The notes: generated by a model not told the origin, from the sequence alone. 64,000 bases of DNA from Candidatus Accumulibacter cognatus (GCA_013414765.1 CP058708.1:3467553-3531552); one strand, 5' to 3'. Counted from the first letter of the stretch, positions 1-9,745 are shown. Numbers and translations: made by a program.

Positions 1-17
1 TCGCTGAGGGTTTCACC

Positions 18-1913
18 TTGCTGGCTGGTCAGTTACCGTTGAATGCCACCGATCGCGAACTGTCTCGCTTCCGCTTCCGGATCGCCCTGGCCGGGGTTGC
101 GGTGTTCGCGGCTTTCATTGTCCTGATCGTGCGCTTTGTCCATTTGCAGGTGCTTCAGCACGCCTACTACACCACCCGCGCCGAGGACAACCGCATTTCC
201 CTGGTGCCGATCGTTCCCAACCGTGGCGTCATCGTCGATCGCAATGGTACGGTCCTGGCGCACAATTACTCGGCTTTCACGCTGGAGATTACGCCCTCGA
301 AGGTCGTGGACCTAGAAGCGACGATCGAAGGCCTGGGCAAGGTGATCGAGGTCCTGCCCAAGGATCGCAAACGTTTTCGCAGGTTGCTCGAGGAGAGCAA
401 GAATTTCGAAAGCCTGCCGATTCGCACGCGCCTGAGCGAGGAGGAAGTCGCTCGCTTTGCGGCCAATCGTTATCTCTTTCCCGGTGTCGAGGTCAAGGCG
501 CGCCTGTTCCGCCAATATCCGCTGGGCCCGATCGCTGCGCACGCCATCGGCTACATCAATCGCATCAACAAGCGCGACCTCGAGATCATCGAGGAAAATG
601 AACAGGCGGCGAACTACAAAGGCACCGACCACATTGGCAAAACCGGACTGGAACAGAAGTACGAATATCAGTTGCATGGCCAGACTGGCTATGAACAGGT
701 CGAAATCGATGCGGGCGGACGGGCCATTCGCAGTCTGTCGCGGACAGCACCGGTACAGGGCAGCAACCTGACACTGACGCTCGATGTCAAGCTGCAGGAA
801 ATGGCCGAAAAGGCCTTTGGCGACCGCCGTGGTGCGCTGGTGGCGATCGAGCCTTCGAGCGGAGGCATTCTGGCGCTGGTGTCCACTCCTTCCTTCGACC
901 CGAATCTCTTTGTCGATGGCATTCGCAGCGACGACTGGGAGCTGCTCAACAACTCGCCAGACAAGCCGATGCTCAACCGCGCGCTGAACGGCGCTTATCC
1001 GCCGGGTTCGACCTTCAAGCCGTTCATGGCGCTGGCGGCGCTGGAAACCGGCAAGCGCACGCCTGGACAGACGATTTCCGATCCCGGCTTCTTCAACTTT
1101 GGCGGGCACCAGTTTCGCGATGACAAGAAAGGGGGGCACGGCAGCGTCGATATGTACAAGTCGATCGTCCATTCCTGTGATACCTACTACTACATGCTCG
1201 CCAACGACATGGGCATCGACAGCATCGCTCGCTTCATGGGGCAGCTGGGTTTCGGTCAACGCACAGAGGTGGACATCGAGGGGGAATCAGAAGGTGTGCT
1301 GCCGTCGCCGGACTGGAAGAAGCGTCGTTTCAAGCGACCCGAGCAGCAGAAGTGGTTTGCCGGTGAAACGATCTCGATCGGCATCGGTCAGGGTTACAAT
1401 GCCTATACCCCGATCCAGCTGGCGCAGGCGACGGCCACCATTGCCAACAATGGGGTGATGTTCCGGCCGCACCTCGTCAAGTACATTACCGACAGCCGAA
1501 GTGGCGAGCAGACGATGATCGAGCCGGAGCCGCTGCGCATCCTGCCGTGGAAGCGACAGAATGTCGAGACCATCAAGAAGGCGATGATCGGCGTCAACAC
1601 CGCGGGCACTGCCGCGCGCGCCTTTGCCGGTGCCGGCTACGTCTCGGCAGGCAAGACCGGCACGGCGCAGGTTTTCAGTCTCAAGGGAGGGGATTATCGG
1701 GCCTCGAGTGTCAAGAAAGAGTTGCGTGACCATGCGCTGTTCATCGCCTTTGCGCCGGCAGACCAGCCGAAGATCGCATTGGCCGTTCTGGTGGAAAACG
1801 GGGGGTTCGGTGCCCAGTCGGCGGCGCCTATCGCACGCATGGTTTTCGATTACTATCTGCTTGGCAAGCTGCCCAAGGGGGCAGCGCGGGAAGACGATGT
1901 CGAGGAGGACTAG
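18..1913 (+). CDS. mrdA: Penicillin-binding protein 2, peptidoglycan transpeptidase of the elongasome
   Basis: Class B penicillin-binding protein that crosslinks peptidoglycan during side-wall growth; it is a bitopic inner-membrane protein with a periplasmic catalytic domain. One membrane helix lies near residues 20-45, followed by the PBP dimerisation domain and the transpeptidase domain. The active serine is in STFK near residue 331, with SCD in the helix YKSIVHSCDTYYYM as the second motif and KTGTAQ as the third. The length, 631 aa, is normal. The TTG at 18 has a GAGGG at 6-10 and is taken as the start, but the frame is open to the left edge, so the start is uncertain; a second TTG at 39 would also give a sensible N-terminus. 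It is followed after 3 bp by rodA, its functional partner. Confidence 0.95.
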   Translation: MLAGQLPLNATDRELSRFRFRIALAGVAVFAAFIVLIVRFVHLQVLQHAYYTTRAEDNRISLVPIVPNRGVIVDRNGTVLAHNYSAFTLEITPSKVVDLEATIEGLGKVIEVLPKDRKRFRRLLEESKNFESLPIRTRLSEEEVARFAANRYLFPGVEVKARLFRQYPLGPIAAHAIGYINRINKRDLEIIEENEQAANYKGTDHIGKTGLEQKYEYQLHGQTGYEQVEIDAGGRAIRSLSRTAPVQGSNLTLTLDVKLQEMAEKAFGDRRGALVAIEPSSGGILALVSTPSFDPNLFVDGIRSDDWELLNNSPDKPMLNRALNGAYPPGSTFKPFMALAALETGKRTPGQTISDPGFFNFGGHQFRDDKKGGHGSVDMYKSIVHSCDTYYYMLANDMGIDSIARFMGQLGFGQRTEVDIEGESEGVLPSPDWKKRRFKRPEQQKWFAGETISIGIGQGYNAYTPIQLAQATATIANNGVMFRPHLVKYITDSRSGEQTMIEPEPLRILPWKRQNVETIKKAMIGVNTAGTAARAFAGAGYVSAGKTGTAQVFSLKGGDYRASSVKKELRDHALFIAFAPADQPKIALAVLVENGGFGAQSAAPIARMVFDYYLLGKLPKGAAREDDVEED

Positions 1914-1916
1914 CTG

Positions 1917-3023
1917 ATGTTGCCGCCGTTGCTGCACCGCGTCTGGGTGCGTCTGATCGGACACCTCGACGGACCCTTGCTGCTGATTACTGCATCGATC
2001 ATGGCCATTGGTCTGGCAACCGTCTACAGCGCCACCTACGACGCCAGCAACCGCTTGCTGGCGCAGACCGTGAACATGGCGGTGGGCTTTTGTGCGATGT
2101 GGCTGGTGGCGCAGTTGCCGCCGCAGAAGCTGATGGGCTTTGGGGTGCCGCTCTACGTACTCGGCGTGATCCTGTTAATTTGCGTATTTTTCTTCGGGGT
2201 CAGGGTGAATGGGGCAAGACGCTGGTTGTCGCTCGGATTTACCCGCATCCAGCCCTCCGAGGTACTGAAGATTGCCGTGCCGCTGATGCTCGCCTGGTAC
2301 TTTCACAAGCACGAAGCAATGCTCAGATTCCGCCATTATCTCTTTGCCTGTCTGCTGTTGCTCGTCCCTTTCGCGTTGATTGCCAAGCAGCCTGACCTCG
2401 GAACGGCCATTCTCGTCGGTGCTGCCGGCTTCTACGTCATCTTCCTGGCCGGTCTGCCCTGGCAGGTGATCTTTGGCCTGTCCGCTGCGGCGGCGGCAGC
2501 GGCACCTTTCGTGTGGACGATGCTCCATGACTACCAGCGCAAACGCATCCTGACCCTGATCGATCCGACCAGCGATCCGCTTGGGGCGGGTTATCACATC
2601 ATCCAGTCGACCATTGCCATCGGCTCGGGTGGCACATTCGGCAAGGGCTGGCTGGAAGGGACGCAGACCCACCTCGAATTCATCCCCGAGCGCCATACCG
2701 ACTTCATCTTCGCCGTTTTCTCCGAGGAGCGCGGTTTGCTCGGCAACAGCATCCTGGTGTTGCTCTACTTTCTGTTGATTGCGCGTGGCCTGATGATCGC
2801 TGCCAAAGCCTCGACGCTGTTCGCGCGTGTCATGGCCGGCTCGGTAACCCTGAGCCTGTTCACCTACGTGTTCGTCAATATGGGCATGGTCAGCGGCATT
2901 CTTCCGGTGGTCGGGGTGCCGCTGCCATTCATGAGTTATGGAGGAACGGCGCTGGTCACCCTGTCGGTCGGCATCGGCATCCTGATGAGCATCCAGACGC
3001 ACCGGATGCTGGTTCGAAAATGA
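1917..3023 (+). CDS. mrdB: RodA, SEDS-family peptidoglycan glycosyltransferase
   Basis: Polytopic SEDS protein that polymerises glycan strands from lipid II in complex with PBP2. The 368-aa product is hydrophobic throughout, with about ten membrane segments. It carries the SEDS signatures NGARRWLSLG, FIPERHTDFIFAVFSEE, and the C-terminal VPLPFMSYGGT segment, which is strongly conserved in RodA/FtsW. The position directly behind mrdA favours RodA over FtsW. The start is the ATG 3 bp after the mrdA stop, with the GAGGAGG in the mrdA tail acting as ribosome site. The stop overlaps the rlpA start by 4 bp (ATGA), so the three genes are translationally coupled. Confidence 0.96.
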   Translation: MLPPLLHRVWVRLIGHLDGPLLLITASIMAIGLATVYSATYDASNRLLAQTVNMAVGFCAMWLVAQLPPQKLMGFGVPLYVLGVILLICVFFFGVRVNGARRWLSLGFTRIQPSEVLKIAVPLMLAWYFHKHEAMLRFRHYLFACLLLLVPFALIAKQPDLGTAILVGAAGFYVIFLAGLPWQVIFGLSAAAAAAAPFVWTMLHDYQRKRILTLIDPTSDPLGAGYHIIQSTIAIGSGGTFGKGWLEGTQTHLEFIPERHTDFIFAVFSEERGLLGNSILVLLYFLLIARGLMIAAKASTLFARVMAGSVTLSLFTYVFVNMGMVSGILPVVGVPLPFMSYGGTALVTLSVGIGILMSIQTHRMLVRK

Positions 3024-4084
3024 GGCGCGCGGAGTGTGGGCTGGCTGGCCTGGCCAAGCGGCTGCCGTACACCGCGGCACTGTACCTGTTGCCATGGCTG
3101 CTCGCAGCCTGTGGTGGTCAGCCATCGCGTCCGCTCGAATCGGGGGTGCGCACCGCCGAGCCGGCCAAGGCGCCGGTGAAGATGGTCAGGAAAGCGAACG
3201 TTCTGCAGAAGCGAGGGGGCGCCTATTACAAGGACGATGGCCCGGGCGACGAGTTTCCCGACAATCTCGATGAGATTCCCGATGCGCAGCCGCGCCTTGA
3301 ACCACTGCATCGCTTCGCTAACCGTCCGTATGTCGTTCTCGGCAAGGCCTACGAGCCGCACGCCAGTCTCAGACCCCATCAGGAGCGCGGTGTGGCGAGC
3401 TGGTACGGCAAGAAGTTTCATGGACAACCCACGTCGATCGGCGAACCCTACGACATGTTCTCGATGACCGCCGCACATCCGACCCTGGCGATTCCCTCGT
3501 ATGCCCGGGTGACCAACGTCAGCAATGGAAAATCAGTGGTCGTAAGAGTGACCGATCGCGGCCCCTTCCATGCGGATCGGATCATCGACCTCTCGTATGC
3601 GGCCGCTTACCGATTGGGGTACGTGGACAACGGCAGCACCCAGGTTGAAGTCGAGTCGATTCTGCCAGTCGGCGCGACCACGATGAGCTACGCGCAGGTG
3701 ATGCCGGCGCCACGCTCAGCACGAGCGATGGTCAACCCGGTGGAGCGAGACGAGATTGAACTGCTGGCGGCCAGACTGGGGTCCGACAAGGCGGCCACAT
3801 CATCCCCGCTGGTGAGTGTAATGCCGACAGCGGCTACCGCGTCCGCAAGTCTGCGCGGCGTCTTCCTGCAGCTGGGTGCTTTCGTCAGCGCTGAAAATGC
3901 CGAAAGCTTGCGCTCACACCTTTTGCGTGAACTGGACTGGCTCAACGAGGAGATCCAGGTCAACGCAGGTGGCGGGATGCACCGCGTTCATCTAGGTCCG
4001 TATCCTAGCCGTGTCGATGCCGAAAAAGTTGCCGAAAGGATTCGTCTGGCGCTCGGGTACAAGCCCACCCTGGTGGCGCGCTGA
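3020..4084 (+). CDS. rlpA: RlpA, septal lytic transglycosylase-type lipoprotein
   Basis: Outer-membrane lipoprotein of the rare lipoprotein A family; characterised members are lytic transglycosylases acting on denuded glycan at division sites. A signal peptide ends in the lipobox LLAAC near residue 30. A double-psi beta barrel follows at roughly residues 120-215, starting with GVASWYGKKFHGQPTSIGE and containing VRVTDRGPFHADRIIDLSYAA. A C-terminal SPOR domain (about 270-350, starting FLQLGAFVSAENAESLRSHL) would bind denuded peptidoglycan. It overlaps rodA by 4 bp and completes the mrdA-rodA-rlpA operon. Its stop directly abuts the stop of the convergent gene at 4085. Confidence 0.94.
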   Translation: MRRAECGLAGLAKRLPYTAALYLLPWLLAACGGQPSRPLESGVRTAEPAKAPVKMVRKANVLQKRGGAYYKDDGPGDEFPDNLDEIPDAQPRLEPLHRFANRPYVVLGKAYEPHASLRPHQERGVASWYGKKFHGQPTSIGEPYDMFSMTAAHPTLAIPSYARVTNVSNGKSVVVRVTDRGPFHADRIIDLSYAAAYRLGYVDNGSTQVEVESILPVGATTMSYAQVMPAPRSARAMVNPVERDEIELLAARLGSDKAATSSPLVSVMPTAATASASLRGVFLQLGAFVSAENAESLRSHLLRELDWLNEEIQVNAGGGMHRVHLGPYPSRVDAEKVAERIRLALGYKPTLVAR

Positions 4085-5005
4085 TCAGCCGTTGTCGCGG
4101 TCGAGCAGGCGGAATACCCCCTGCACGATCTTTTTTCCCTGCTCGAGCTGCACCACTTCGCTCCTGATTTCAATCGGAATGCGCTTGCCGTCGCGAGCAA
4201 GCATTTCGCTGTGTACCGACTCGACGCCGCTGGTCCTGGCCAGCCGCTTGCACAAATCGCGGATGTCCATGCTTTCACCATGGTAATGGACTACATCATT
4301 GGGCTGAACGCCGAGAAGCTGTTGCAACGGTCGGCCGAAGAGCTTTTCCGCCTGAGGGTTGGCTTCGAGAATATTCCCGGTATGGGCGTCGGAGATCAGG
4401 ATGGCGTCACGCGCACTCTCGAACAGTGCGCGTCGCAGCTGGTTGGCACCGCGCAGCTCTTCCTTGACCGAAAGCAGTTGGTTTTGCAGCAAGGCCTGGC
4501 TGACCAGACTGGCGACGGCGTGAGCGAACAGTCGCTGCACCGAAGTCCAGGCTGAGTGCGGTCCGACGCGCTCGATGCAGAGCACCCCCTGCAGCTCGCC
4601 ATCGGCATGAATCGGCGAGTTGATGACGGCACTGATGCCGTTCAACAGCAGATAGTCGCGGCTGAATTCCTGGGTCGACGGATGCTTCATCGCGTCATCG
4701 GCAACAATGGGTTCGCCCTTCTGAAGGGCACGGAAATATTCCGGGTAGCGAACTGCGCGCAGCGTCACGCCGCTGCTATGCCGGTCGCGGGACAGCTCGT
4801 AGAGATTGATGCATTCGAGGTTTTCTCCTTGCGCACTCAAACCCCATAGACTGACGCGCTCGATGTTGAGTATCCGGCTGGTGGTGGCGGTGAGCTGGCG
4901 CAGGGTTTCGTCGAGGTGATGACCGGCAAATCCTCGTTTCGACAGTTGCGCAAACGCGCCTTGCAGGTCGATGGAGCTCGAAAGAGGTCGGAAGGGTGGC
5001 AACAA
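4085..5005 (-). CDS. GAF-PAS sensory protein without an output domain
   Basis: Predicted soluble sensory protein of about 306 aa. An N-terminal GAF domain (about residues 20-165, with SLWGLSAQGENLECINLYE and INSPIHADGELQGVLCIERV) is followed by a PAS domain (about 185-300, with ARDAILISDAHTGNILEANP and EMLARDGKRIPIEIRSEVV). No kinase, GGDEF, EAL or methyl-accepting output domain is visible, so it may act through a partner; that is inference. The first start in this frame is a TTG at 5005. A different frame from ATG 5060 also reads protein-like at first, so the start is uncertain and a frameshift at the 5' end is possible. The gene is convergent with rlpA and divergent from dacC. Confidence 0.8.
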   Translation of the reverse strand: MLPPFRPLSSSIDLQGAFAQLSKRGFAGHHLDETLRQLTATTSRILNIERVSLWGLSAQGENLECINLYELSRDRHSSGVTLRAVRYPEYFRALQKGEPIVADDAMKHPSTQEFSRDYLLLNGISAVINSPIHADGELQGVLCIERVGPHSAWTSVQRLFAHAVASLVSQALLQNQLLSVKEELRGANQLRRALFESARDAILISDAHTGNILEANPQAEKLFGRPLQQLLGVQPNDVVHYHGESMDIRDLCKRLARTSGVESVHSEMLARDGKRIPIEIRSEVVQLEQGKKIVQGVFRLLDRDNG

Positions 5006-5165
5006 TGGAGTCCAGCAGCGCCCGCTTGCGCGTGTGTTTACATCCGGAAAAGTATCCCAACTGTACGTTCAGGTTGGCCTGTCAGGGTATGGAGTAAATC
5101 ACGGAAGCGAGGAATCTCCTGCTTGGCTGGGCCGCATAACGCATACGGATGTGGCTGGAATGACT

Positions 5166-5174
5166 TGCTATAAT
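5166..5174 (+). promoter_or_regulatory. Extended -10 promoter for dacC
   Basis: TGCTATAAT gives a perfect TATAAT hexamer (5169-5174) with the upstream TGn of an extended -10 element. Initiation near 5181 would leave a leader of about 19 nt before the ATG at 5200. The -35 region is poor, which fits an extended -10 promoter. Confidence 0.65.
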
Positions 5175-5199
5175 CGCTGCTTTGCCAAGAAATCCCACC

Positions 5200-6333
5200 A
5201 TGCTCAAGCTCCGATCCCTGCTTTTCGTTCTGTTCTGCCTTCCCATTCTGGCCAGTGCCCAGCAACTGCCGGCGCCGCCGGTACTGGCGGCCAAGTCATG
5301 GCTGCTGGTCGAATCGGCGTCTGGACAGGAACTGGCCGGACAGGCTGCGGATCAGCGCCTCGAGCCAGCATCACTGACCAAGCTGATGACCGCCTATCTG
5401 AGTTTTGCGGCGATCAGGCAGGGGACGATAAAGCTTGATCAGACTGTTCCTGTTTCCCAGAAAGCCTGGAAAACAGGCGGTTCAAGAATGTTCATCCAGG
5501 TCGGCACGGAGGTCAAGGTTGAGGATCTGCTGAAGGGCATGATCGTCCAGTCGGGCAACGATGCCTGTGTCGCACTGGCCGAAGCCATTGCCGGCGACGA
5601 GGGGAACTTCGCGCAGATGATGAATCGTGAGGCACAAAGACTGGGCATGAAGGGGTCGAGTTTTCGCAATTCGAGCGGTTTGCCTGATCCGCAGCACTAC
5701 ACGACGGCACGCGATCTGGCGATTCTGGCTGACGCCCTGATTCGTGATTTTCCTGAAGAGTACGCCAGGTACTACTCGATGAAGGAGTTTCGCTACAACA
5801 ATATCAGGCAGCCGAATCGCAACCGCCTGCTATATATCGACCCGACCGTCGATGGTCTCAAGACCGGTCACACCGAGGCTGCTGGTTATTGCCTGGTCTC
5901 GTCGGCGAAACGCGGTTCGCGCCGCCTGGTTTCGGTGGTGCTCGGTGCAGCGTCGGACAGCGCGCGTGCGCAGGAATCACTGAAGTTGCTCAACTTTGGC
6001 TTCCAGTTCTATGATGCCGTTCAACTGTATGCGAAGAACGAACCGGTGACCACACTGAAGGTCTGGAAGGGCAAGGAGAGTACGGTCAGGATTGGCTTTC
6101 CAAAAGACCTCGTCATGGCCGTACCCAAGGGTTTCGGCCCAAAAATCAGGACCGAACTCGTTGCGCAGCAGCGGCTGATGGCGCCGATCGCCCTCGGGCA
6201 GGTTCTGGCCACCCTGAAGGTCAGCATCGATGACAAAGCTTACGGCGAGTACCCGGTACTGGCGCTTGAGGAGGTGCCGGCAGCAGGCATTCTTGGCCGC
6301 ACGATCGACAGCATCCGTCTCTGGTTTAACTGA
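5200..6333 (+). CDS. dacC: D-alanyl-D-alanine carboxypeptidase (PBP5/6 family)
   Basis: Periplasmic carboxypeptidase that removes the terminal D-Ala from peptidoglycan pentapeptides. The ATG at 5200 gives a clear signal peptide ending LPILASAQ; an in-frame TTG at 5182 would place charged residues before it and is less likely. Catalytic motifs are all present: SLTK (Ser about residue 58), SGN in VQSGNDACVALAE, and KTG in GLKTGHTEAAGY. A PBP5-type C-terminal beta domain and an amphipathic membrane anchor (GRTIDSIRLWFN) end the 377-aa protein. Genes with this layout are named dacA or dacC; the choice here is not firm. It precedes ybeD-lipB-lipA, a common proteobacterial order. Confidence 0.93.
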   Translation: MLKLRSLLFVLFCLPILASAQQLPAPPVLAAKSWLLVESASGQELAGQAADQRLEPASLTKLMTAYLSFAAIRQGTIKLDQTVPVSQKAWKTGGSRMFIQVGTEVKVEDLLKGMIVQSGNDACVALAEAIAGDEGNFAQMMNREAQRLGMKGSSFRNSSGLPDPQHYTTARDLAILADALIRDFPEEYARYYSMKEFRYNNIRQPNRNRLLYIDPTVDGLKTGHTEAAGYCLVSSAKRGSRRLVSVVLGAASDSARAQESLKLLNFGFQFYDAVQLYAKNEPVTTLKVWKGKESTVRIGFPKDLVMAVPKGFGPKIRTELVAQQRLMAPIALGQVLATLKVSIDDKAYGEYPVLALEEVPAAGILGRTIDSIRLWFN

Positions 6334-6432
6334 CTCCGCATGCGGTATCCACCCATCGGTGTGTCTGAATGTCGTTGTGAGAATGGAGGCTGGGGATGAG
6401 CGCTAATCGCAATCCGGCGAGCCGGAGCACCG

Positions 6433-6702
6433 ATGTCTGACGACGCAGACAGCCTGTTCGAGTTTCCCTGCGCTTTCCCGCTGAAGATCATGGGAGCGGC
6501 CAGCGATGCCCTGGTGCAGGCGGTACTCGAAGTCGTGCTGCGGCAGGCGCCGGATTTCGATGTCGCGACGATGGAGGTGCGTTCTTCATCGGCCGGCAAC
6601 TATCTTAGCCTGACCTGCACCATCAATGCCACCAGCAGAGCGCAACTCGATACGCTCTATCGGGAACTGAGCAGCCATCCGCTGGTCAAGATCGTTCTGT
6701 GA
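6433..6702 (+). CDS. ybeD: YbeD-like DUF493 protein
   Basis: Small (89 aa) soluble alpha/beta protein of the DUF493 (YbeD) family, seen in many proteobacteria between dacA/dacC and lipB. Family features are the N-terminal [11 protein letters not shown] motif, the central [18 protein letters not shown] segment, and a C-terminal [15 protein letters not shown]. The fold resembles ACT-type regulatory domains, but its role is not settled. The stop codon overlaps the GTG start of lipB by 4 bp, indicating coupling. Confidence 0.9.
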   Translation: MSDDADSLFEFPCAFPLKIMGAASDALVQAVLEVVLRQAPDFDVATMEVRSSSAGNYLSLTCTINATSRAQLDTLYRELSSHPLVKIVL

Positions 6703-7385
6703 ACCCGGCTGGTCAGTGCGGTCCTGTCGATTCGGATGGTTTCGCTGGCGATCCGGTGCCGATCTCCAGCTCGCTGCGGGTCCGTCATCTTGGCTGTACC
6801 GATTACCAGCAGACTTGGCAGCAGATGGTCCGCTTTACGGCTGCGCGTAGCGAACAGACGGTCGACGAGCTGTGGTGTTGCGAGCATTTACCAGTGTTTA
6901 CCTTGGGTCAGGCGGGCAAACCGGAGCATTTGCTGGCTGACCTGGGCATCCCGCTGCTGAAGACCGACCGGGGTGGCCAGATTACCTACCACGGCCCGGG
7001 CCAGGTGGTGGTCTACCTGCTGCTGGATCTGAACCGAAGGAAGCTGAAAGTGCGCGAGCTGGTGGCGGCGATCGAGCAGGCAGTGATCGATTTGCTGGCC
7101 GAGCATGGCGTCGCCGCCGAGCGGCATGGCGGTGCGCCGGGGGTCTATGTGGGCGTAGCCAAGGTGGCGGCACTCGGCCTGCGTGTCCGCAAGGGATGCT
7201 GTTACCATGGCGTCAGCTTGAACGTTGCGATGGACCTGTCGCCGTTTGCGGCAATCAACCCCTGCGGCTACCCTGGCCTGCCGGTGACGCAGACAAGCGA
7301 TCTCGGCATCAAGCTGATCCCCGCACAAGTGGCCACGGCGCTCGCCGGACATCTCGCGGGACAACTGGAGTCAAGCAATGAGTAG
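6699..7385 (+). CDS. lipB: LipB, octanoyl-[acyl-carrier-protein]:protein N-octanoyltransferase
   Basis: Transfers the octanoyl group from ACP to the lipoyl domains of 2-oxoacid dehydrogenases and GcvH, the first step of lipoate assembly. The 228-aa protein has the family signature [18 protein letters not shown] (about residues 90-108), KVAALGLRV with the catalytic lysine, and INPCGYPGL with the catalytic cysteine. The GTG at 6699 overlaps the ybeD stop and gives a somewhat long N-terminus. The gene overlaps lipA by 8 bp, so the two successive steps of the pathway are coupled. Confidence 0.95.
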   Translation: MNPAGQCGPVDSDGFAGDPVPISSSLRVRHLGCTDYQQTWQQMVRFTAARSEQTVDELWCCEHLPVFTLGQAGKPEHLLADLGIPLLKTDRGGQITYHGPGQVVVYLLLDLNRRKLKVRELVAAIEQAVIDLLAEHGVAAERHGGAPGVYVGVAKVAALGLRVRKGCCYHGVSLNVAMDLSPFAAINPCGYPGLPVTQTSDLGIKLIPAQVATALAGHLAGQLESSNE

Positions 7386-8370
7386 TCAGGATGATGGGCA
7401 GGCAGGGCAGGGAACGACAAGGGCAGGAGCCAGGATAGCTGGCGTCAAGGAAAGGGGCGAACTGAAAACGGCTCGCATTCCCATCAAGATCGTTGCGCAG
7501 ACCCCACAGCGCAAGCCTGACTGGATTCGTGTCAAGGCGGGTAACGATGCGGGTCGTTTCGGTGAAATCAAGAAAATGTTGCGCGAACAGAAGCTGCATA
7601 CCGTCTGTGAAGAAGCTGCTTGTCCCAATATTGGCGAATGCTTCGGCCGCGGTACGGCGACCTTCATGATCCTCGGCGACATCTGTACGCGCCGCTGCCC
7701 GTTTTGCGATGTCGGCCACGGCAAGCCACTGGCGCCCGACGTCAACGAACCGGCCAATCTTGCCGACAGCGTTGCCCGGCTCAAACTTCGCTATGTGGTG
7801 ATCACCAGCGTCGACCGCGATGACTTGCGAGATGGCGGCGCGCAGCATTTTGTCGAGGTCATTGCCGAAGTGCGGCGCCGTTCGCCTGGCACAACCATCG
7901 AGACGCTGGTCCCCGATTTCCGGGGTCGCATGGAGATCGCCATCGAAGTGTTCGGGCAGGCGTTGCCCGACATCCTCAACCACAACCTGGAGACGGTGCC
8001 GCGCCTGTATCGCCAGGCTCGACCCGGCGCCGATTACACGCATTCACTGGCTTTCGTCAAAGGCTTCAAGGCGCGCTATCCGCAGGTGCCGACCAAATCG
8101 GGACTGATGGTCGGACTAGGCGAGACCGACGACGAGATCCTCGAAGTGTTGCGAGACCTGCGTGCCAACGATGTCGACATGCTGACCATCGGCCAGTACC
8201 TGGCACCTTCCGCTCATCACCTGCCGGTACTGCGCTACGTCCATCCCGAGACTTTCAGGATGTACGAGAGGGAGGCGTTGGCAATGGGCTTCACCGGGGC
8301 TGCCTGCGGTCCGATGGTGCGCTCCAGCTATTGGGCGGATGTGCAGGCGCACAGCGCCGGCGTCGCCTGA
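7378..8370 (+). CDS. lipA: LipA, lipoyl synthase (radical SAM)
   Basis: Inserts two sulfurs into protein-bound octanoyl groups to form lipoyl cofactor. The product has 330 aa. Two iron-sulfur motifs are visible: the auxiliary-cluster cysteines in [16 protein letters not shown], and the radical-SAM CxxxCxxC in [12 protein letters not shown]. The conserved C-terminal segment [11 protein letters not shown] supplies the serine ligand of the auxiliary cluster (RSSY). Translation starts at ATG 7378, inside the lipB end. It closes the dacC-ybeD-lipB-lipA plus-strand run. Confidence 0.97.
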   Translation: MSSQDDGQAGQGTTRAGARIAGVKERGELKTARIPIKIVAQTPQRKPDWIRVKAGNDAGRFGEIKKMLREQKLHTVCEEAACPNIGECFGRGTATFMILGDICTRRCPFCDVGHGKPLAPDVNEPANLADSVARLKLRYVVITSVDRDDLRDGGAQHFVEVIAEVRRRSPGTTIETLVPDFRGRMEIAIEVFGQALPDILNHNLETVPRLYRQARPGADYTHSLAFVKGFKARYPQVPTKSGLMVGLGETDDEILEVLRDLRANDVDMLTIGQYLAPSAHHLPVLRYVHPETFRMYEREALAMGFTGAACGPMVRSSYWADVQAHSAGVA

Positions 8371-8387
8371 TCCGGGGTATCCGATAC

Positions 8388-8906
8388 TCAGCTGTAGCGG
8401 ATGAAGCGCGCCGGATAGCGGGCCGTGGCCCAGGCCAGAAACAGATATTTGACCGTCTTGCCGATACCGACCGCGATCAGAATGCCCAGTGTCGACACGT
8501 CGGCCAGGGCGCAGAAGAGTAGTGCGGGGGTCTGCGGGATCGGCGAACCGGCAATGATCAGCATGGCAAGCAGGCCCCAGCGCTGGAGCCATTCGCTGGC
8601 CGTTTGCCAGGCCTGCGAATGCATCATTTCCGGGTAGTGCGAGACGACAAATTCCGACCCCAGGTAGTGGAAGATCTCGACCAGCGCGGCGGCGCCAAAG
8701 CCACTCGCGATGCCGCAGAGCAGGCCGAGCGTGCGCCAGCGCCTGGGCGATAGCAGGACCGCCGGGATCAACACGGCGACGAAAGGAAAGGTGAAGGTCA
8801 TGGTCGATGAGAAGGCGATCGCCGTTACCACCAGCGAATAGTAGCGATGTGCCACGCTGCGCATCAACAGCCGTCGCAACCAGTCGGGAATAGCGTGCGT
8901 ATTCAT
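8388..8906 (-). CDS. VTT/DedA-like membrane protein
   Basis: A 172-aa inner-membrane protein with four to five hydrophobic segments and the VTT (SNARE-associated) domain pattern of small DedA-like proteins: FPFVAVLIPAVLLSPRRW near the N-terminus and GSPIPQTPALLFCALADVS with IAVGIGKTVKYLFLAWATA near the C-terminus. DedA-type proteins are linked to lipid flipping and membrane homeostasis; the substrate here is unknown. It is convergent with lipA with only 17 bp between the stops and has no clear operon partner. Confidence 0.75.
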   Translation of the reverse strand: MNTHAIPDWLRRLLMRSVAHRYYSLVVTAIAFSSTMTFTFPFVAVLIPAVLLSPRRWRTLGLLCGIASGFGAAALVEIFHYLGSEFVVSHYPEMMHSQAWQTASEWLQRWGLLAMLIIAGSPIPQTPALLFCALADVSTLGILIAVGIGKTVKYLFLAWATARYPARFIRYS

Positions 8907-9201
8907 GCGGTCGATAAGCCCGGTCGATCGATTCCGAATGCGCCGGCTGCGCGTGGCGATCGCGCGGGCACCAGCCTGATGGACGGGCGACTTGTGCGCG
9001 TGCCGACGCGCAGGATATGCTTACGTTGGAAAAGCTGCCGCTTTGCCAATTGCCACTGGGGAGTCACCATGCGACACCTTGCAGGAAGAGTCGGAATTGT
9101 AAGCGTTCTCTTGATCAGCGCGCAGGCAGTGATGAGGCTTGTCGACCGGTCTGGCCTACAATCGTTCTGGCTCTTGCGGCCACCTTGAGGAGTCAGATTC
9201 T

Positions 9202-9690
9202 TTGAAACTTGTTTTTGCAGTGCTGGCTTTGCTTCTTTCTGGATTTGCTTTCGGAGATTCCTTTCCAGTCCTGGGTTCGCCGGGTGAATGGCCCGATACG
9301 TCACCGATCCTGAGCGGACGAGCCAGCTTTTACGGTACCGCTTTTAGCGGGCGCAAGACGGCTTCCGGCGAGCATTTTGATCACCAGACCATTTCCGCAG
9401 CAAGCAATCGCTTTCCCATGGGCACGCTGGTGGCCGTTCGCCGTGTCTTGTCAGCGCGTTGCGTGGTGGTCAGGATCAATGATCGCATGGGACATCGCAG
9501 TCGGCTGATCGACCTCTCACGTGAGGCGGCGGTACGTCTCGGGATGATTGAAGTGGGGGTCACCGAAGTGGAAGTCGTGGCGTTGCCAAAATACCTGAAA
9601 GGCCACGAAAACGCCTGTTCACTCGCCTTCATGCCTCCGCCACACCTGCATGCCAGCGACGAGCCAGGTACGGGAATTGCCAAGAAGTGA
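9202..9690 (+). CDS. Secreted RlpA-like double-psi beta-barrel protein
   Basis: A second, smaller RlpA-like protein (162 aa). The TTG at 9202 is chosen because an AGGAG lies at 9188-9192 and the product then begins with a normal signal peptide ([18 protein letters not shown]). The double-psi barrel covers about residues 35-130: [19 protein letters not shown], then [22 protein letters not shown]. There is no lipobox cysteine and no SPOR domain, unlike the rlpA at 3020. It may be periplasmic with a glycan-cleaving or structural role; that is inference from family. Confidence 0.82.
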   Translation: MKLVFAVLALLLSGFAFGDSFPVLGSPGEWPDTSPILSGRASFYGTAFSGRKTASGEHFDHQTISAASNRFPMGTLVAVRRVLSARCVVVRINDRMGHRSRLIDLSREAAVRLGMIEVGVTEVEVVALPKYLKGHENACSLAFMPPPHLHASDEPGTGIAKK

Positions 9691-9745
9691 GCGTGCGTGC
9701 GCTCAGGAACCGAGGGGTCTGTCAATAAGAGGAGGGGAATACGAG

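Noticed and set aside
312-1259. A 315-codon minus-strand frame inside mrdA
   Set aside because: No recognisable domain; it mirrors the codon pattern of mrdA, which is certain from its motifs.
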